64,000 nucleotides of DNA, taken from an uncultured Bacteroidales bacterium. GTDB taxonomy: Bacteria > Bacteroidota > Bacteroidia > Bacteroidales > Bacteroidaceae. This document shows, one piece after another, positions 26,150-38,219 of the stretch; within the stretch, counting starts at the first letter, position 1, and each line of letters starts with the position of its first letter. The DNA lies in NCBI GenBank assembly GCA_902798425.1, contig CADBWR010000013.1, positions 1-64,000 of the forward strand, given 5' to 3'. Under the pieces are notes generated by a model. It ran no database searches, had not been told where the DNA came from, and saw only the letters and a program-made list of their open reading frames with translations. A program made the translations under genes and the position numbers.

Positions 26150-26896
26150 GTGAAATACTTTGTTTTTTGTCAAAGCGACCTTGTCCTTGAGAAGGTAGAC
26201 GGCAACTATCAAATACCCACAGAGCAACCTACGGAAGTGAAACCATGGACCACCATCATGGATATTGAAGGTGTCAAGGCATACCGCATAGACAGTCCAC
26301 TGACCAACTCTGAACACTATGAGATGTGCGGACTGCGCCAAAGCTACTACAAACTCTCCGAGGCTGACTACCGACTGGCAGGCAAGTGCCATGAACTGCT
26401 CTACTGGGACCAAAATACCAAGTTCTGTGGCGTCTGTGGGGGAACCATGCATTTCGATACTCCTATCTCAAAAAAATGTGACCAGTGTGGCAAAGAACTA
26501 TGGCCTTTGCTAGCTCCCGCCGTTATTGTACTCATTCGCAAGGGCGACGAGATATTACTGGTACACGCCAACAATTTCCGCGATGACCACTACGGACTGG
26601 TGGCGGGCTTCGTAGAGACGGGCGAGACACTGGAAGAGGCCGTCTATCGTGAGGTAATGGAAGAGACGGGGTTGCACATCACTAATCTGCGTTATTTCGG
26701 TTCACAACCCTGGCCCTTCCCTTGCGGCCTAATGGTGGGCTTCACGGCCGACTATGATAGCGGGAAGATACATCTTCAACGCTCTGAGTTGTCCAAAGGA
26801 GCATGGTTTGACCGCCACCATCTGCCCCATATTCCCGAGAAGTTGTCCATAGCGCGCCAGCTCATTGATGCCTGGCTGGAGGAAAAATCCGAATAA
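26150..26896 (+). CDS. nudC: NAD+/NADH diphosphatase or RNA decapping hydrolase (Nudix)
   Basis: This 248-residue protein starts with GTG, 17 bp after the previous stop. The central zinc ribbon is CGVCGG...CDQCG (about residues 96-120). The Nudix box is GFVETGETLEEAVYREVMEETGL (about 157-179), followed by the family SQPWPFPCGLMVGF block that defines NudC. It hydrolyses NAD(H) or removes NAD caps from RNA. The N-terminal part is short compared with E. coli but complete. Confidence 0.93.
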   Translation: MKYFVFCQSDLVLEKVDGNYQIPTEQPTEVKPWTTIMDIEGVKAYRIDSPLTNSEHYEMCGLRQSYYKLSEADYRLAGKCHELLYWDQNTKFCGVCGGTMHFDTPISKKCDQCGKELWPLLAPAVIVLIRKGDEILLVHANNFRDDHYGLVAGFVETGETLEEAVYREVMEETGLHITNLRYFGSQPWPFPCGLMVGFTADYDSGKIHLQRSELSKGAWFDRHHLPHIPEKLSIARQLIDAWLEEKSE

Positions 26897-26916
26897 CAGT
26901 ATAAGAAGGAAGCTAA

Positions 26917-28332
26917 ATGAAGAAACTGTGTCCCATAGCAACCTTTTCCGACTTGCTGGTACTGACGGCTGTCGTGCTGCTGAACCCACTGAATCCGCTC
27001 ACCCACTCTGCCCTGTTAGCACCAGCACCCCGTATTCCCGACAAGATAGAAATAAGATATACTCCTCAGCCACCTACCGATTCGTTGTCAACGGCAAAAC
27101 TGAAAAACGAGTTGGGCGAGATGACCTATTATCTGCGAGTACACAATGTTACTGACGAAGGGTATCATCTGGTGGCACAATACAACAACACACTACAAAA
27201 AAGAGCGTACAGGACGCGCCGCGCAACAGTCCAATCTTCGCAAAAGCCCCCCTATGCCGTCCGCATAGCAGCCAAAGACCGTCCTATGATAGCTGTCAAA
27301 ACCTGCAATGGGTATTGGAAGGCGGGCCATTTTCTAAGGGGAGCACTGAACGGCAAAGGCATAGCGCGCGACTGGCGCGGGCGCATTGTCTCTGCAGTAT
27401 GGCACTGTGACACTGTGATTTCTGCCATTCGCATCGACGAGCAAGGTATCTATCAGGGACAGATGGATTCGCTCCTACAAGCTTGCGGACAAGGTACTAT
27501 GGACGAGTGGGACGGTTGTCACAAAGAGGGATTCTGGCAAGACGACATGCTGCACGGCTTTGCCTTCGACTCATCACCATACCATACACTGCATGTGGGT
27601 GAATGGAAGGCGGGCAAGTTTTTGGGTGAAAAGCTGAAATACACCAGCGAACGGATCTATGGCATCGACATTTCACGCCACCAGCACGAGAAGGGGCGCA
27701 AGCGTTTCTCTATCGACTTCTCCAAATTACGCATCACATCTCTTGGCAAGCGCCACGATGCACAAGGACGTACATTCCCAGTGTCTTTCGTTTATATCAA
27801 ATCAACAGAGGGAACCACTATTCGCAACCGCTACTTCATGCAGGACTACATCAAAGCAAAGAAGCAGGGAGTCCATGTCGGTGCCTACCACTTCTTCTCG
27901 CTCAAGTCATCGGCTGAGTTGCAAGCCAAATATTTCGTCAACCACACGCTCATCCGCAAAGGCGACTTTCCACCCGTGCTCGATGTAGAGCCCACAGATG
28001 CACAAATACGCAAAATAGGCGGTACAGACGTGCTAATGCAGCGTATCCGCATCTTCCTACAATATGTGGAGAGACGTACAGGCATGCGCCCAATTCTCTA
28101 TGTCAGTCAGGGGTTCACCAACAAACACATGGCGAACGCAACAGACATCAAGCAACGCTACAATGTCTGGATAGCACGCTACGGACAATACAAGCCCGAC
28201 GTCCGACTGGTCTATTGGCAGCTGTGCCCTGACGGACGTGTCGACGGCATCTCAGGCGATGTGGACATCAACGTATTCAATGGCTACCAGAACCAGTTCG
28301 ACGAATTTGTCAAAACGGGCTTTCACAAATAG
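26917..28332 (+). CDS. GH25 muramidase with N-terminal MORN-like region
   Basis: This 471-residue protein has a hydrophobic N-terminal segment (about 11-35), an N-terminal half with MORN-like turns (YWKAGHFLRGALNGKGIA near 128-145 and HVGEWKAGKFLGEKL near 228-242), and a C-terminal GH25 lysozyme barrel (about 247-465). Catalytic landmarks are YGIDISRHQ at the barrel start, FVYIKSTEGTT, GAYHFFS, PPVLDVEPT and the closing GDVDINVFNG. It would cleave the glycan strand of peptidoglycan at the envelope. Its 3' end overlaps the converging trmN6 gene by 10 bp. Confidence 0.86.
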   Translation: MKKLCPIATFSDLLVLTAVVLLNPLNPLTHSALLAPAPRIPDKIEIRYTPQPPTDSLSTAKLKNELGEMTYYLRVHNVTDEGYHLVAQYNNTLQKRAYRTRRATVQSSQKPPYAVRIAAKDRPMIAVKTCNGYWKAGHFLRGALNGKGIARDWRGRIVSAVWHCDTVISAIRIDEQGIYQGQMDSLLQACGQGTMDEWDGCHKEGFWQDDMLHGFAFDSSPYHTLHVGEWKAGKFLGEKLKYTSERIYGIDISRHQHEKGRKRFSIDFSKLRITSLGKRHDAQGRTFPVSFVYIKSTEGTTIRNRYFMQDYIKAKKQGVHVGAYHFFSLKSSAELQAKYFVNHTLIRKGDFPPVLDVEPTDAQIRKIGGTDVLMQRIRIFLQYVERRTGMRPILYVSQGFTNKHMANATDIKQRYNVWIARYGQYKPDVRLVYWQLCPDGRVDGISGDVDINVFNGYQNQFDEFVKTGFHK

Positions 28333-28994
28333 AAATCTTTCGTCAATGACAGATAGCGCTCATCGCCTATAGTAATGGTTTCCTGCTGACAGGGACAGGG
28401 ATGTTTTCTGAATGCCAACAGATAGCGTTTAGCAGGTTTACGCTCTGTCGTCTTGACAGCGCACACACGACTGGAAAAGAGCCCTACGAAGACTGCTTCG
28501 TCTTCCATTCTTTTGCGATAGTCAAAAGGCACTACCACACTCAGTTCGCCAGCGTCGCTCAACAGTCTGCTGCAAGCATTCATCAGTTCCGTATACGTCA
28601 GCGTAGCCGTATGCCGTGCCATGTTACGCTGTTGGTCAGGCGCCTGCAAAGAGTCTATAAAGAATGGAGGATTGCTGACAATGGCATCGAAAGAAACGGA
28701 CTGTGACGAGGCGAAGTTTTGGAGGGAGGAAAGAACTACCTCTACCCTCTCCCCGAACGGTGAGGCATCGGCATTCTGACACGCCTGACGCACAGCCCCC
28801 TCGTCAATATCGATGGCTGTCACCTGTGCGTTCTGATAGCGCTGGGCCAACATCAGCGCAATAACACCCGACCCAGTGCCCACATCCAACATACGCTGGC
28901 CACCACGTGCCCAAGCACCCAGCAGCACACCATCCGTGCCTACCTTCATGGCACACTGTTCTTGCCGTATGGTAAACTGTTTGAACTGAAACAT
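28323..28994 (-). CDS. trmN6: tRNA1(Val) A37 N6-methyltransferase
   Basis: From ATG 28992-28994 this is a 223-residue SAM-dependent methyltransferase of the YfiC/TrmN6 family. It starts MFQFKQFTIRQEQCAMKVGTDGVLLG, has the SAM-binding block LDVGTGSGVIALMLAQR and the adenine-methylating motif SNPPFF. It methylates A37 of valine tRNA. The start is set by the -7 box only 4 bp upstream (28999-29006); the longer frame would cross that box. The gene diverges from the GH9 gene. Confidence 0.9.
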   Translation of the reverse strand: MFQFKQFTIRQEQCAMKVGTDGVLLGAWARGGQRMLDVGTGSGVIALMLAQRYQNAQVTAIDIDEGAVRQACQNADASPFGERVEVVLSSLQNFASSQSVSFDAIVSNPPFFIDSLQAPDQQRNMARHTATLTYTELMNACSRLLSDAGELSVVVPFDYRKRMEDEAVFVGLFSSRVCAVKTTERKPAKRYLLAFRKHPCPCQQETITIGDERYLSLTKDFYL

Positions 28995-28998
28995 GCGG

Positions 28999-29006
28999 CA
29001 AAGGTA
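28999..29006 (-). promoter_or_regulatory. Bacteroidetes -7 promoter box, near-leaderless (trmN6)
   Basis: TACCTTTG on the minus strand ends 4 bp before the trmN6 start codon, the same spacing as for the gene at 2854. Confidence 0.65.
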
Positions 29007-29060
29007 CATCATTCCCTGCAATTTTGTGGCATTTTTTTTGGCTTATTTCGATTTTTTCCT

Positions 29061-29068
29061 TATTTTTG
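29061..29068 (+). promoter_or_regulatory. Bacteroidetes -7 promoter box (GH9 gene)
   Basis: TATTTTTG lies 23 bp upstream of the ATG at 29092 and fits TAnnTTTG. Confidence 0.55.
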
Positions 29069-29091
29069 CACCACAAATAACTTACACTAAC

Positions 29092-30798
29092 ATGAAACAT
29101 TCCATTCTGACTCTTGCCTTAACTGCTATAGCAGTGAACTTACAGGCTGCAAACGACAATCCCATTCGTCGCAATCAAGTGGGTTATGCTCCCAGACAAG
29201 AGAAAGTCATCGTCATTGACGGCGTAAATCCTACTGGGAAGTTACGTATTACTACGCCCGACGGCAAGGTGCTGAAACCCAAGGTAAGCCGCAAGGCCGT
29301 CTCTCCTTGGTCGGGCAAAACACGCTACATCGTAGACTTCAGTGCGCAGCAGCAAGAAGGACAGTACCAAGTAACCCTTGGCAAGGTTGCCACCTGCACG
29401 CTGACTGTCAAGGAGCGTCCGCTACGCGACATTGCGGCAGCCTCGTTGCGTCTGTTCTACCTCATACGCTCTGGCATTCCCATTACTATGGGCGGTGAAT
29501 ACAACCGTCCGTTGGGCCATGCTGACACGCATGTACTGGTACACAATTCTGCCGCCTCCCCTCTTCGTCCCGCAGCAGCTGTCATCAGTTCACCCTATGG
29601 TTGGTATGATGCAGGCGACTACAACAAATACGTCGTCAACTCAGCATTCAGCATTGGACTCATGTTTGCTGCCTACGAACAACATCCCGACTATTTTGCT
29701 GCCCTCAACACGCACATTCCCGAGAGCGGCAATGCCACCCCCGATTTGCTTGACGAAATGATGTTTAATCTACGATGGTTTCTCACCATGCAGGACCCCT
29801 ATGATGGTGGTGTCTACCACAAGCTGACGACGCCCCATTTCGAAAGTTTCGTCATGCCGAAGGACTGTCACCAGCCGCGCTATGTGGTGGAAAAAAGTGT
29901 TACTGCCACCCTCGACTTCGCTGCCGTAATGGCTGATGCCGCAAGACTCTTCGAACCCTATCAGCAGGACTATCCGGGATTCTCAGCACAGGCTGCTGCC
30001 ATGGCAGAGCGCGCCTACCAATGGGCCAAGGATAACCCGCGGGCTTTCTATGTGCAACATCAATTGAAGGCCCCCGCTGTGTCTACAGGAGAATATGGCG
30101 ATAGGAATGCCTCTGACGAGTTTTTCTGGGCTGCCTCAGCACTCTACAGACTGACTGGCAAACAGTATTATTTGGACGAGGCACGGGCTGTTCAACCCAA
30201 AGCCTTCACCACACCCACTTGGGGCAATGTGGCTTCGCTGGGCGCTTTTGAGTGGATGGAAGGTTCCGATAAGCATCTCAGGGAGACCATGCTTCAGCAG
30301 CTCAATGACTACTGTACCGAAGCCGTCAAGAGCAGTGCGACCTCCTGCTTCAACAGTCCATACGGAAACAGTCCGCACCACTTCGGATGGGGCTGCCTCG
30401 CCGAGTCTTGCTGCTGTCAGGCACTCTGTTTGCTCTATGCCGACAAGATGGCTGGCACCAACAACTACCTGCGCTATGCCCAGCAGAATGCCGACTATCT
30501 CTTAGGGCGCAATGCCACAGGCTACTGCTATGTCACCGGCTTTGGCGACAAGAGTCCTATGCACCCCCACCATCGTCCCTCGGCAGCTGACGGCATTGCC
30601 GCACCCTTTCCTGGCATGCTTGTGGGCGGCCCCAACCCTGGTCAGCAAGACAAGAGCGGGCTGAAAGAGCCCTATCCCTCCAACCACCCCGACGAGTCAT
30701 ATCTTGATGTAGAGGAGTCATATGCATCCAACGAGATAGCCATCAACTGGAACGCCTCGCTTGTAGCATTCCTCTGCTGGCTGGATGCCATACAATAA
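29092..30798 (+). CDS. Secreted glycoside hydrolase family 9 endoglucanase
   Basis: From ATG 29092 this is a 568-residue protein with a signal peptide (MKHSILTLALTAIAVNLQA). An N-terminal Ig-like CelD_N domain (about 23-105, RRNQVGYAPRQEKVIVID) precedes an (alpha/alpha)6 barrel. GH9 landmarks are GWYDAGDYNKYVVNSAF (catalytic base aspartates), the HHFGWG region, MHPHHRPSAAD, and the C-terminal ESYASNEIAINWNASL with the proton-donor Glu. It cleaves beta-1,4-glucans such as cellulose or mixed-linkage glucan. No susCD or other CAZyme genes are next to it. The start was chosen because the frame upstream crosses the promoter. Confidence 0.93.
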   Translation: MKHSILTLALTAIAVNLQAANDNPIRRNQVGYAPRQEKVIVIDGVNPTGKLRITTPDGKVLKPKVSRKAVSPWSGKTRYIVDFSAQQQEGQYQVTLGKVATCTLTVKERPLRDIAAASLRLFYLIRSGIPITMGGEYNRPLGHADTHVLVHNSAASPLRPAAAVISSPYGWYDAGDYNKYVVNSAFSIGLMFAAYEQHPDYFAALNTHIPESGNATPDLLDEMMFNLRWFLTMQDPYDGGVYHKLTTPHFESFVMPKDCHQPRYVVEKSVTATLDFAAVMADAARLFEPYQQDYPGFSAQAAAMAERAYQWAKDNPRAFYVQHQLKAPAVSTGEYGDRNASDEFFWAASALYRLTGKQYYLDEARAVQPKAFTTPTWGNVASLGAFEWMEGSDKHLRETMLQQLNDYCTEAVKSSATSCFNSPYGNSPHHFGWGCLAESCCCQALCLLYADKMAGTNNYLRYAQQNADYLLGRNATGYCYVTGFGDKSPMHPHHRPSAADGIAAPFPGMLVGGPNPGQQDKSGLKEPYPSNHPDESYLDVEESYASNEIAINWNASLVAFLCWLDAIQ

Positions 30799-30985
30799 GA
30801 TTTTATGGAACGCTGATTTTCTGAATACAAGGACAGGGGATACCTCTCAGAGACAGCGTGAGCTGCATTCGGGACAGGCTAATACGCAAGTGTATCAGCT
30901 GTATAATGGACCATTATCAGCCTTACTCTGACAAGAAAGATATTAAAATATCTTATCATGTGCGTATTATTTCAAGAAAAAGTAG

Positions 30986-30993
30986 TACCTTTG
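30986..30993 (+). promoter_or_regulatory. Bacteroidetes -7 promoter box (lon)
   Basis: TACCTTTG ends 8 bp before the ATG at 31002, which decides the lon start against the longer frame from 30858. Confidence 0.7.
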
Positions 30994-31001
30994 CAGCTTG
31001 T

Positions 31002-34635
<3,634 letters not shown>

Positions 34636-34638
34636 AAA

Positions 34639-35817
34639 GTGAAGAAAACGTCACCACAAAACATATTGAAAAAAGCCAAGACGCTATGGGCGCAGGCATG
34701 GCAATCGAAGTATAACCTGCTTCGAGAGGTGAAACGCATGGACTGGTATATCATCAACAAGTTCATTGGCGGCACCTACGTCTACTCCATCATCCTGATT
34801 ATCTCTATCAGCATCGTCTTCGACGTCAACGAGAACCTGGCAAAGTTCACCTCGAACAATGCACCGCTGCGCGCTATCGTCTTTGACTACTACGCCAATT
34901 TCGTGCCGTACTTTGCCAACCTCTTCTCGCCGCTGTTCGTCTTCATTGCCGTCATCTTCTTCACCTCCAAGCTGGCAGGCAATTCAGAGATTATTGCCAT
35001 GCTGGCGTGTGGTATGAGTTTCAAGCGTCTGTTACGCCCCTACCTCATCTCGGCAGCCCTCATCGCCATCCTCAATTTCTACCTCGGCTCGTACGTTATT
35101 CCCAAGGGCACAGTGGTGCGCCACGACTTTGAGGCGCTCTACAAGAACAACAAGAAGAATACGTCAGCATCGAACATCCAGCTGATGGTAGACAAGGGTG
35201 TAGTGGCTTACATATCGCAGTACGATGACACCCGCAAAACGGGCTACGGCTTTGCGTTGTATAAGTTTGAGAACAAGAAGATGGTGAGTCAGATGAATGC
35301 CAACGTCATACAGTACGACACCATCTCTGAGGAGCGCTACCACTGGAAGGCACGCAACTATAAGATACGTAAGTTGAAAGGTATGCGTGAGGAGATTACC
35401 AGTGGCTACGAGATAGACACACTGATACAGATGGAACCCATCGACTTGGTGTTCTCCTCTGGTCAGCAGGAGACCTTCACATCGCCAGAACTCAAGCGCT
35501 ACATCTCTAAGCAGCAGGAGCGCGGCTCAAGCAATGTAGTGCAGTATGAGGTGGAATACCACAAGCGCATAGCAACATCGTTTGCCTCATTCATCCTTAC
35601 CATCATAGGTGTCTCGCTGTCTTCACGCAAGCGCAAAGGCGGCATGGGTATGTATCTGGGAATCGGACTGGCGCTATCGTTCACCTACATCCTGTTACAG
35701 ACGGTGAGCGCAACCTTCGCCATCAATGCTGATACGCCACCTATCCTGGCAGCATGGATTCCAAACATTCTCTATGCCTTCATCGCATACTATTGTTATA
35801 AAAAGGCACCAAACTAA
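34639..35817 (+). CDS. LptF/LptG-family lipopolysaccharide export permease
   Basis: This YjgP/YjgQ-family protein has 392 residues from GTG 34639, or 359 from ATG 34738. Membrane helices are seen near residues 43-64 (YVYSIILIISISIVF), 90-120 (LFSPLFVFIAVIFFTSKL), 135-155, and three at the C-terminus (FASFILTIIGVSLSS, YLGIGLALSFTYILLQ, WIPNILYAFIAYYCY), with a periplasmic beta-jellyroll between. The DWYIINKFIGGTY start and VFDVNENLAKF fit LptG. It pairs with LptB to move lipopolysaccharide to the outer membrane. It starts 3 bp after the tgt stop. The 33-residue basic extension before MDWY is of doubtful use. Confidence 0.9.
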   Translation: MKKTSPQNILKKAKTLWAQAWQSKYNLLREVKRMDWYIINKFIGGTYVYSIILIISISIVFDVNENLAKFTSNNAPLRAIVFDYYANFVPYFANLFSPLFVFIAVIFFTSKLAGNSEIIAMLACGMSFKRLLRPYLISAALIAILNFYLGSYVIPKGTVVRHDFEALYKNNKKNTSASNIQLMVDKGVVAYISQYDDTRKTGYGFALYKFENKKMVSQMNANVIQYDTISEERYHWKARNYKIRKLKGMREEITSGYEIDTLIQMEPIDLVFSSGQQETFTSPELKRYISKQQERGSSNVVQYEVEYHKRIATSFASFILTIIGVSLSSRKRKGGMGMYLGIGLALSFTYILLQTVSATFAINADTPPILAAWIPNILYAFIAYYCYKKAPN

Positions 35818-35820
35818 ACT

Positions 35821-35848
35821 CATTGAAGTTGAAAGTTGAGAGTTAAAA
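35821..35848. repeat. 7-bp tandem repeat (GTTGAAA type, 4 units)
   Basis: CATTGAA, GTTGAAA, GTTGAGA and GTTAAAA occupy the spacer between the permease and the helicase. Confidence 0.75.
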
Positions 35849-35854
35849 GAAAAA

Positions 35855-37168
35855 ATGACATTTGAAGAAACATATTTGAACGATAACATCCTCGATGCAT
35901 TATACGACATGCACTTCGAGGAGATGACACCTATACAAGAAGAGTGTATACCAAAAATACTTGACGGTCAAGACCTTATCGGTGTAGCACAAACCGGAAC
36001 AGGTAAGACGGCTGCCTATCTGCTGCCTATACTGAGCATGCTCGACGATGGCGGTTATCCACGCGATGCCGTCAACTGCATCATTATGTCGCCTACCCGA
36101 GAACTGGCACAACAAATAGACCAGGCCATGCAGGGCTTTGGCTACTATCTTGATGGTATCAGCAGTGTAGCTATTTATGGTGGCAACGACGGCAACCGCT
36201 TTGACGTAGAAACGAAGGGACTGAAAATGGGGGCTGACGTAATTATTGCCACCCCAGGCCGTCTGCTCTCGCACATCCGCATGGGGCACCTGGACCTATC
36301 AAGACTCTCCTTCTTCGTACTTGACGAGGCAGATCGCATGCTTGACATGGGATTCTCTGACGACATCTTGAGCATTGCCAAGATGTTGCCCGAAAATCAT
36401 CAGACCATCATGTTCTCAGCAACGATGCCCGAGAAGATACAGCGTCTGGCACGCACCCTGCTGGACCACCCTGCCGAGGTGAAAATTGCCGTTTCGAAAC
36501 CCGCTGAGAAAATACAGCAGTCTGCTTACATCTGCTATGAGCCACAGAAATTGGGCATTATCCGCCATCTGTTCAAGGCTGGCGAACTGCAGCGCGTCAT
36601 CATCTTCTCTGGAAAGAAAGACAAGGTGAAAGACATCACACGCGAGCTAAAACATATGAAGATAAACTGTGCCCCCATGCACAGCGACCTCTCACAAGCT
36701 GAGCGCGACGAGGTAATGTACCGCTTCAAGACAGGACAGGTGGACGTATTGGTAGCTACTGATATCGTTTCACGTGGCATAGACATTGACGACATTCTGA
36801 TGGTAATCAACTATGATGTGCCTCACGATGCAGAAGACTACGTTCACCGCATCGGACGTACTGCCCGTGCACAGCGTGACGGCGTAGCTATCACCTTCGT
36901 TTCAGAAACAGACATGCGCTACTTTGCTGATATTGAGCGCTTTTTAGAGAAAGACATCCTCAAGAACCCCATGCCAGAAGGACTGGGTGAAGGACCGGAA
37001 TACAAACCTTCAACACCTCGCAAAAACTCACGCGGTAGAGGAGGTCGTAAGAGAGATGACAAGCGTCACAACAGCGGTCAGAAAAAAGGTCAGAGCAGTA
37101 GTCGTAACAATGACAGTAAAAACGGCCAGAAAAGACGCAGAAGTCATAAGCCCCAAACGAGCATTTAA
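35855..37168 (+). CDS. DEAD-box ATP-dependent RNA helicase
   Basis: This 437-residue helicase has the Q motif (MTPIQEECIPKIL), Walker A AQTGTGKTAAYLLP, PTRELAQQI, ATPGRLLSHI, DEADRMLDMGF, SAT, the C-terminal domain with DIVSRGIDI and HRIGRTAR. The tail (about 385-437) is low-complexity and basic, rich in Arg, Gly, Lys, Ser and Asn, and likely binds RNA nonspecifically. The layout is RhlE-like. It acts in ribosome assembly or RNA turnover. Confidence 0.93.
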   Translation: MTFEETYLNDNILDALYDMHFEEMTPIQEECIPKILDGQDLIGVAQTGTGKTAAYLLPILSMLDDGGYPRDAVNCIIMSPTRELAQQIDQAMQGFGYYLDGISSVAIYGGNDGNRFDVETKGLKMGADVIIATPGRLLSHIRMGHLDLSRLSFFVLDEADRMLDMGFSDDILSIAKMLPENHQTIMFSATMPEKIQRLARTLLDHPAEVKIAVSKPAEKIQQSAYICYEPQKLGIIRHLFKAGELQRVIIFSGKKDKVKDITRELKHMKINCAPMHSDLSQAERDEVMYRFKTGQVDVLVATDIVSRGIDIDDILMVINYDVPHDAEDYVHRIGRTARAQRDGVAITFVSETDMRYFADIERFLEKDILKNPMPEGLGEGPEYKPSTPRKNSRGRGGRKRDDKRHNSGQKKGQSSSRNNDSKNGQKRRRSHKPQTSI

Positions 37169-37224
37169 GCATTTTTAAGGAAAAATAATTAGGTGTACCG
37201 ATAACAACGTATCGTTATTTTTTG

Positions 37225-37232
37225 TAACTTTG
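37225..37232 (+). promoter_or_regulatory. Bacteroidetes -7 promoter box (primary sigma factor)
   Basis: TAACTTTG lies 74 bp upstream of the sigma factor start, implying a leader of about 65-70 bases, longer than for other genes here. Confidence 0.65.
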
Positions 37233-37306
37233 CACCGCTTTTAGAAGTAAAAAGTATTACACGTAATTGACTATCAGTTAGTTAGCAAGAATTTAAGGAG
37301 TAAAGA

Positions 37307-38179
37307 ATGAGACAATTAAAGATTCAGAAAAGTATTACGAATCGCTCAAGTGAAGCACTGGATAAGTATCTGGTGGAAATTGGCCGTGCGCCTCTGATCA
37401 GTATCGACGAAGAGATCGAACTGGCTCAGAAGATACGTAAGGGCGGTCCTGAAGGCGAGCGCGCTAAGGACAAGTTGGTGACTGCCAACCTGCGATTCGT
37501 GGTATCCGTTGCCAAGCAGTATCAGCATCAGGGACTGACGTTGACTGACTTGATTGACGAGGGTAACATCGGTCTTATCAAAGCCGCACAAAAATTTGAT
37601 GAAACACGTGGTTTCAAATTCATCTCGTATGCTGTATGGTGGATTCGCCAAAGCATCCTACAGGCTATTGCCGAGCAGAGCCGTATTGTACGTCTGCCCT
37701 TGAACCAGGTAGGCAGTCTGAACAAGATTAGCCACGAGATTAACCGCTTTGAACAGGAATTCCAGCGTCACCCCTCTGTATCGGAGCTGAGCGACGCTAC
37801 CAATATGGACGAGGAGAAGATTGCCCAGTCTATGCAGGCTGACAGCCACCACGTCTCTATCGATGCTCCTTTCCAAGACGGCGAGGACAACTGTATGTTG
37901 GACGTGATGGCTTCTGGCGAAGACTCACGCACAGACCGCCATGTAGACCACGAGTCAATGGCTCAGGAACTGAACACCGTACTGCAAAAGGTTCTGAAAG
38001 ACCGTGAGATAACCATCATCCGCGAGTGCTTCGGCATTGGCTGCCACGAGAAGGGTCTGGAGGAAATCGGTGACCAACTGGGACTGACTCGCGAGCGTGT
38101 GCGTCAGATACGCGAGAAGAGTATCGCCAAGTTGCGCGACTCAGGTAATGCACGCATTTTGATGAAATATTTAGGCTAA
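37307..38179 (+). CDS. rpoD: Primary RNA polymerase sigma factor (Bacteroidetes RpoD/SigA type)
   Basis: This 290-residue sigma-70 factor lacks the long N-terminal 1.1 and non-conserved regions of E. coli RpoD. It starts MRQLKIQKSITNRSSEALDK and has region 1.2 (LDKYLVEIGRAPLISIDEE), region 2 (NLRFVVSVAKQYQHQGL and YAVWWIRQSILQAI), region 3, and region 4.2 (LEEIGDQLGLTRERVRQIREKSIAKLR). This is the housekeeping factor that reads the TAnnTTTG promoters seen across the window. It is transcribed alone, with a longer untranslated leader. Confidence 0.95.
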   Translation: MRQLKIQKSITNRSSEALDKYLVEIGRAPLISIDEEIELAQKIRKGGPEGERAKDKLVTANLRFVVSVAKQYQHQGLTLTDLIDEGNIGLIKAAQKFDETRGFKFISYAVWWIRQSILQAIAEQSRIVRLPLNQVGSLNKISHEINRFEQEFQRHPSVSELSDATNMDEEKIAQSMQADSHHVSIDAPFQDGEDNCMLDVMASGEDSRTDRHVDHESMAQELNTVLQKVLKDREITIIRECFGIGCHEKGLEEIGDQLGLTRERVRQIREKSIAKLRDSGNARILMKYLG

Positions 38180-38206
38180 AAGTTTTGTGACTCCAAAAAT
38201 AATTTG

Positions 38207-38214
38207 TAATTTTG
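38207..38214 (+). promoter_or_regulatory. Bacteroidetes -7 promoter box, near-leaderless (DUF5686-like gene)
   Basis: TAATTTTG ends 5 bp before GTG 38220, favouring that start over the in-frame GTG at 38187. Confidence 0.55.
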
Positions 38215-38219
38215 GGGTC

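Noticed and set aside
28993..29091. Upstream extension of the GH9 gene from 28993
   Set aside because: It would cross the -7 box and precede the clear signal peptide at 29092.
30858..31001. Upstream extension of lon from 30858
   Set aside because: The -7 box at 30986-30993 lies inside it and the added residues do not match Lon.
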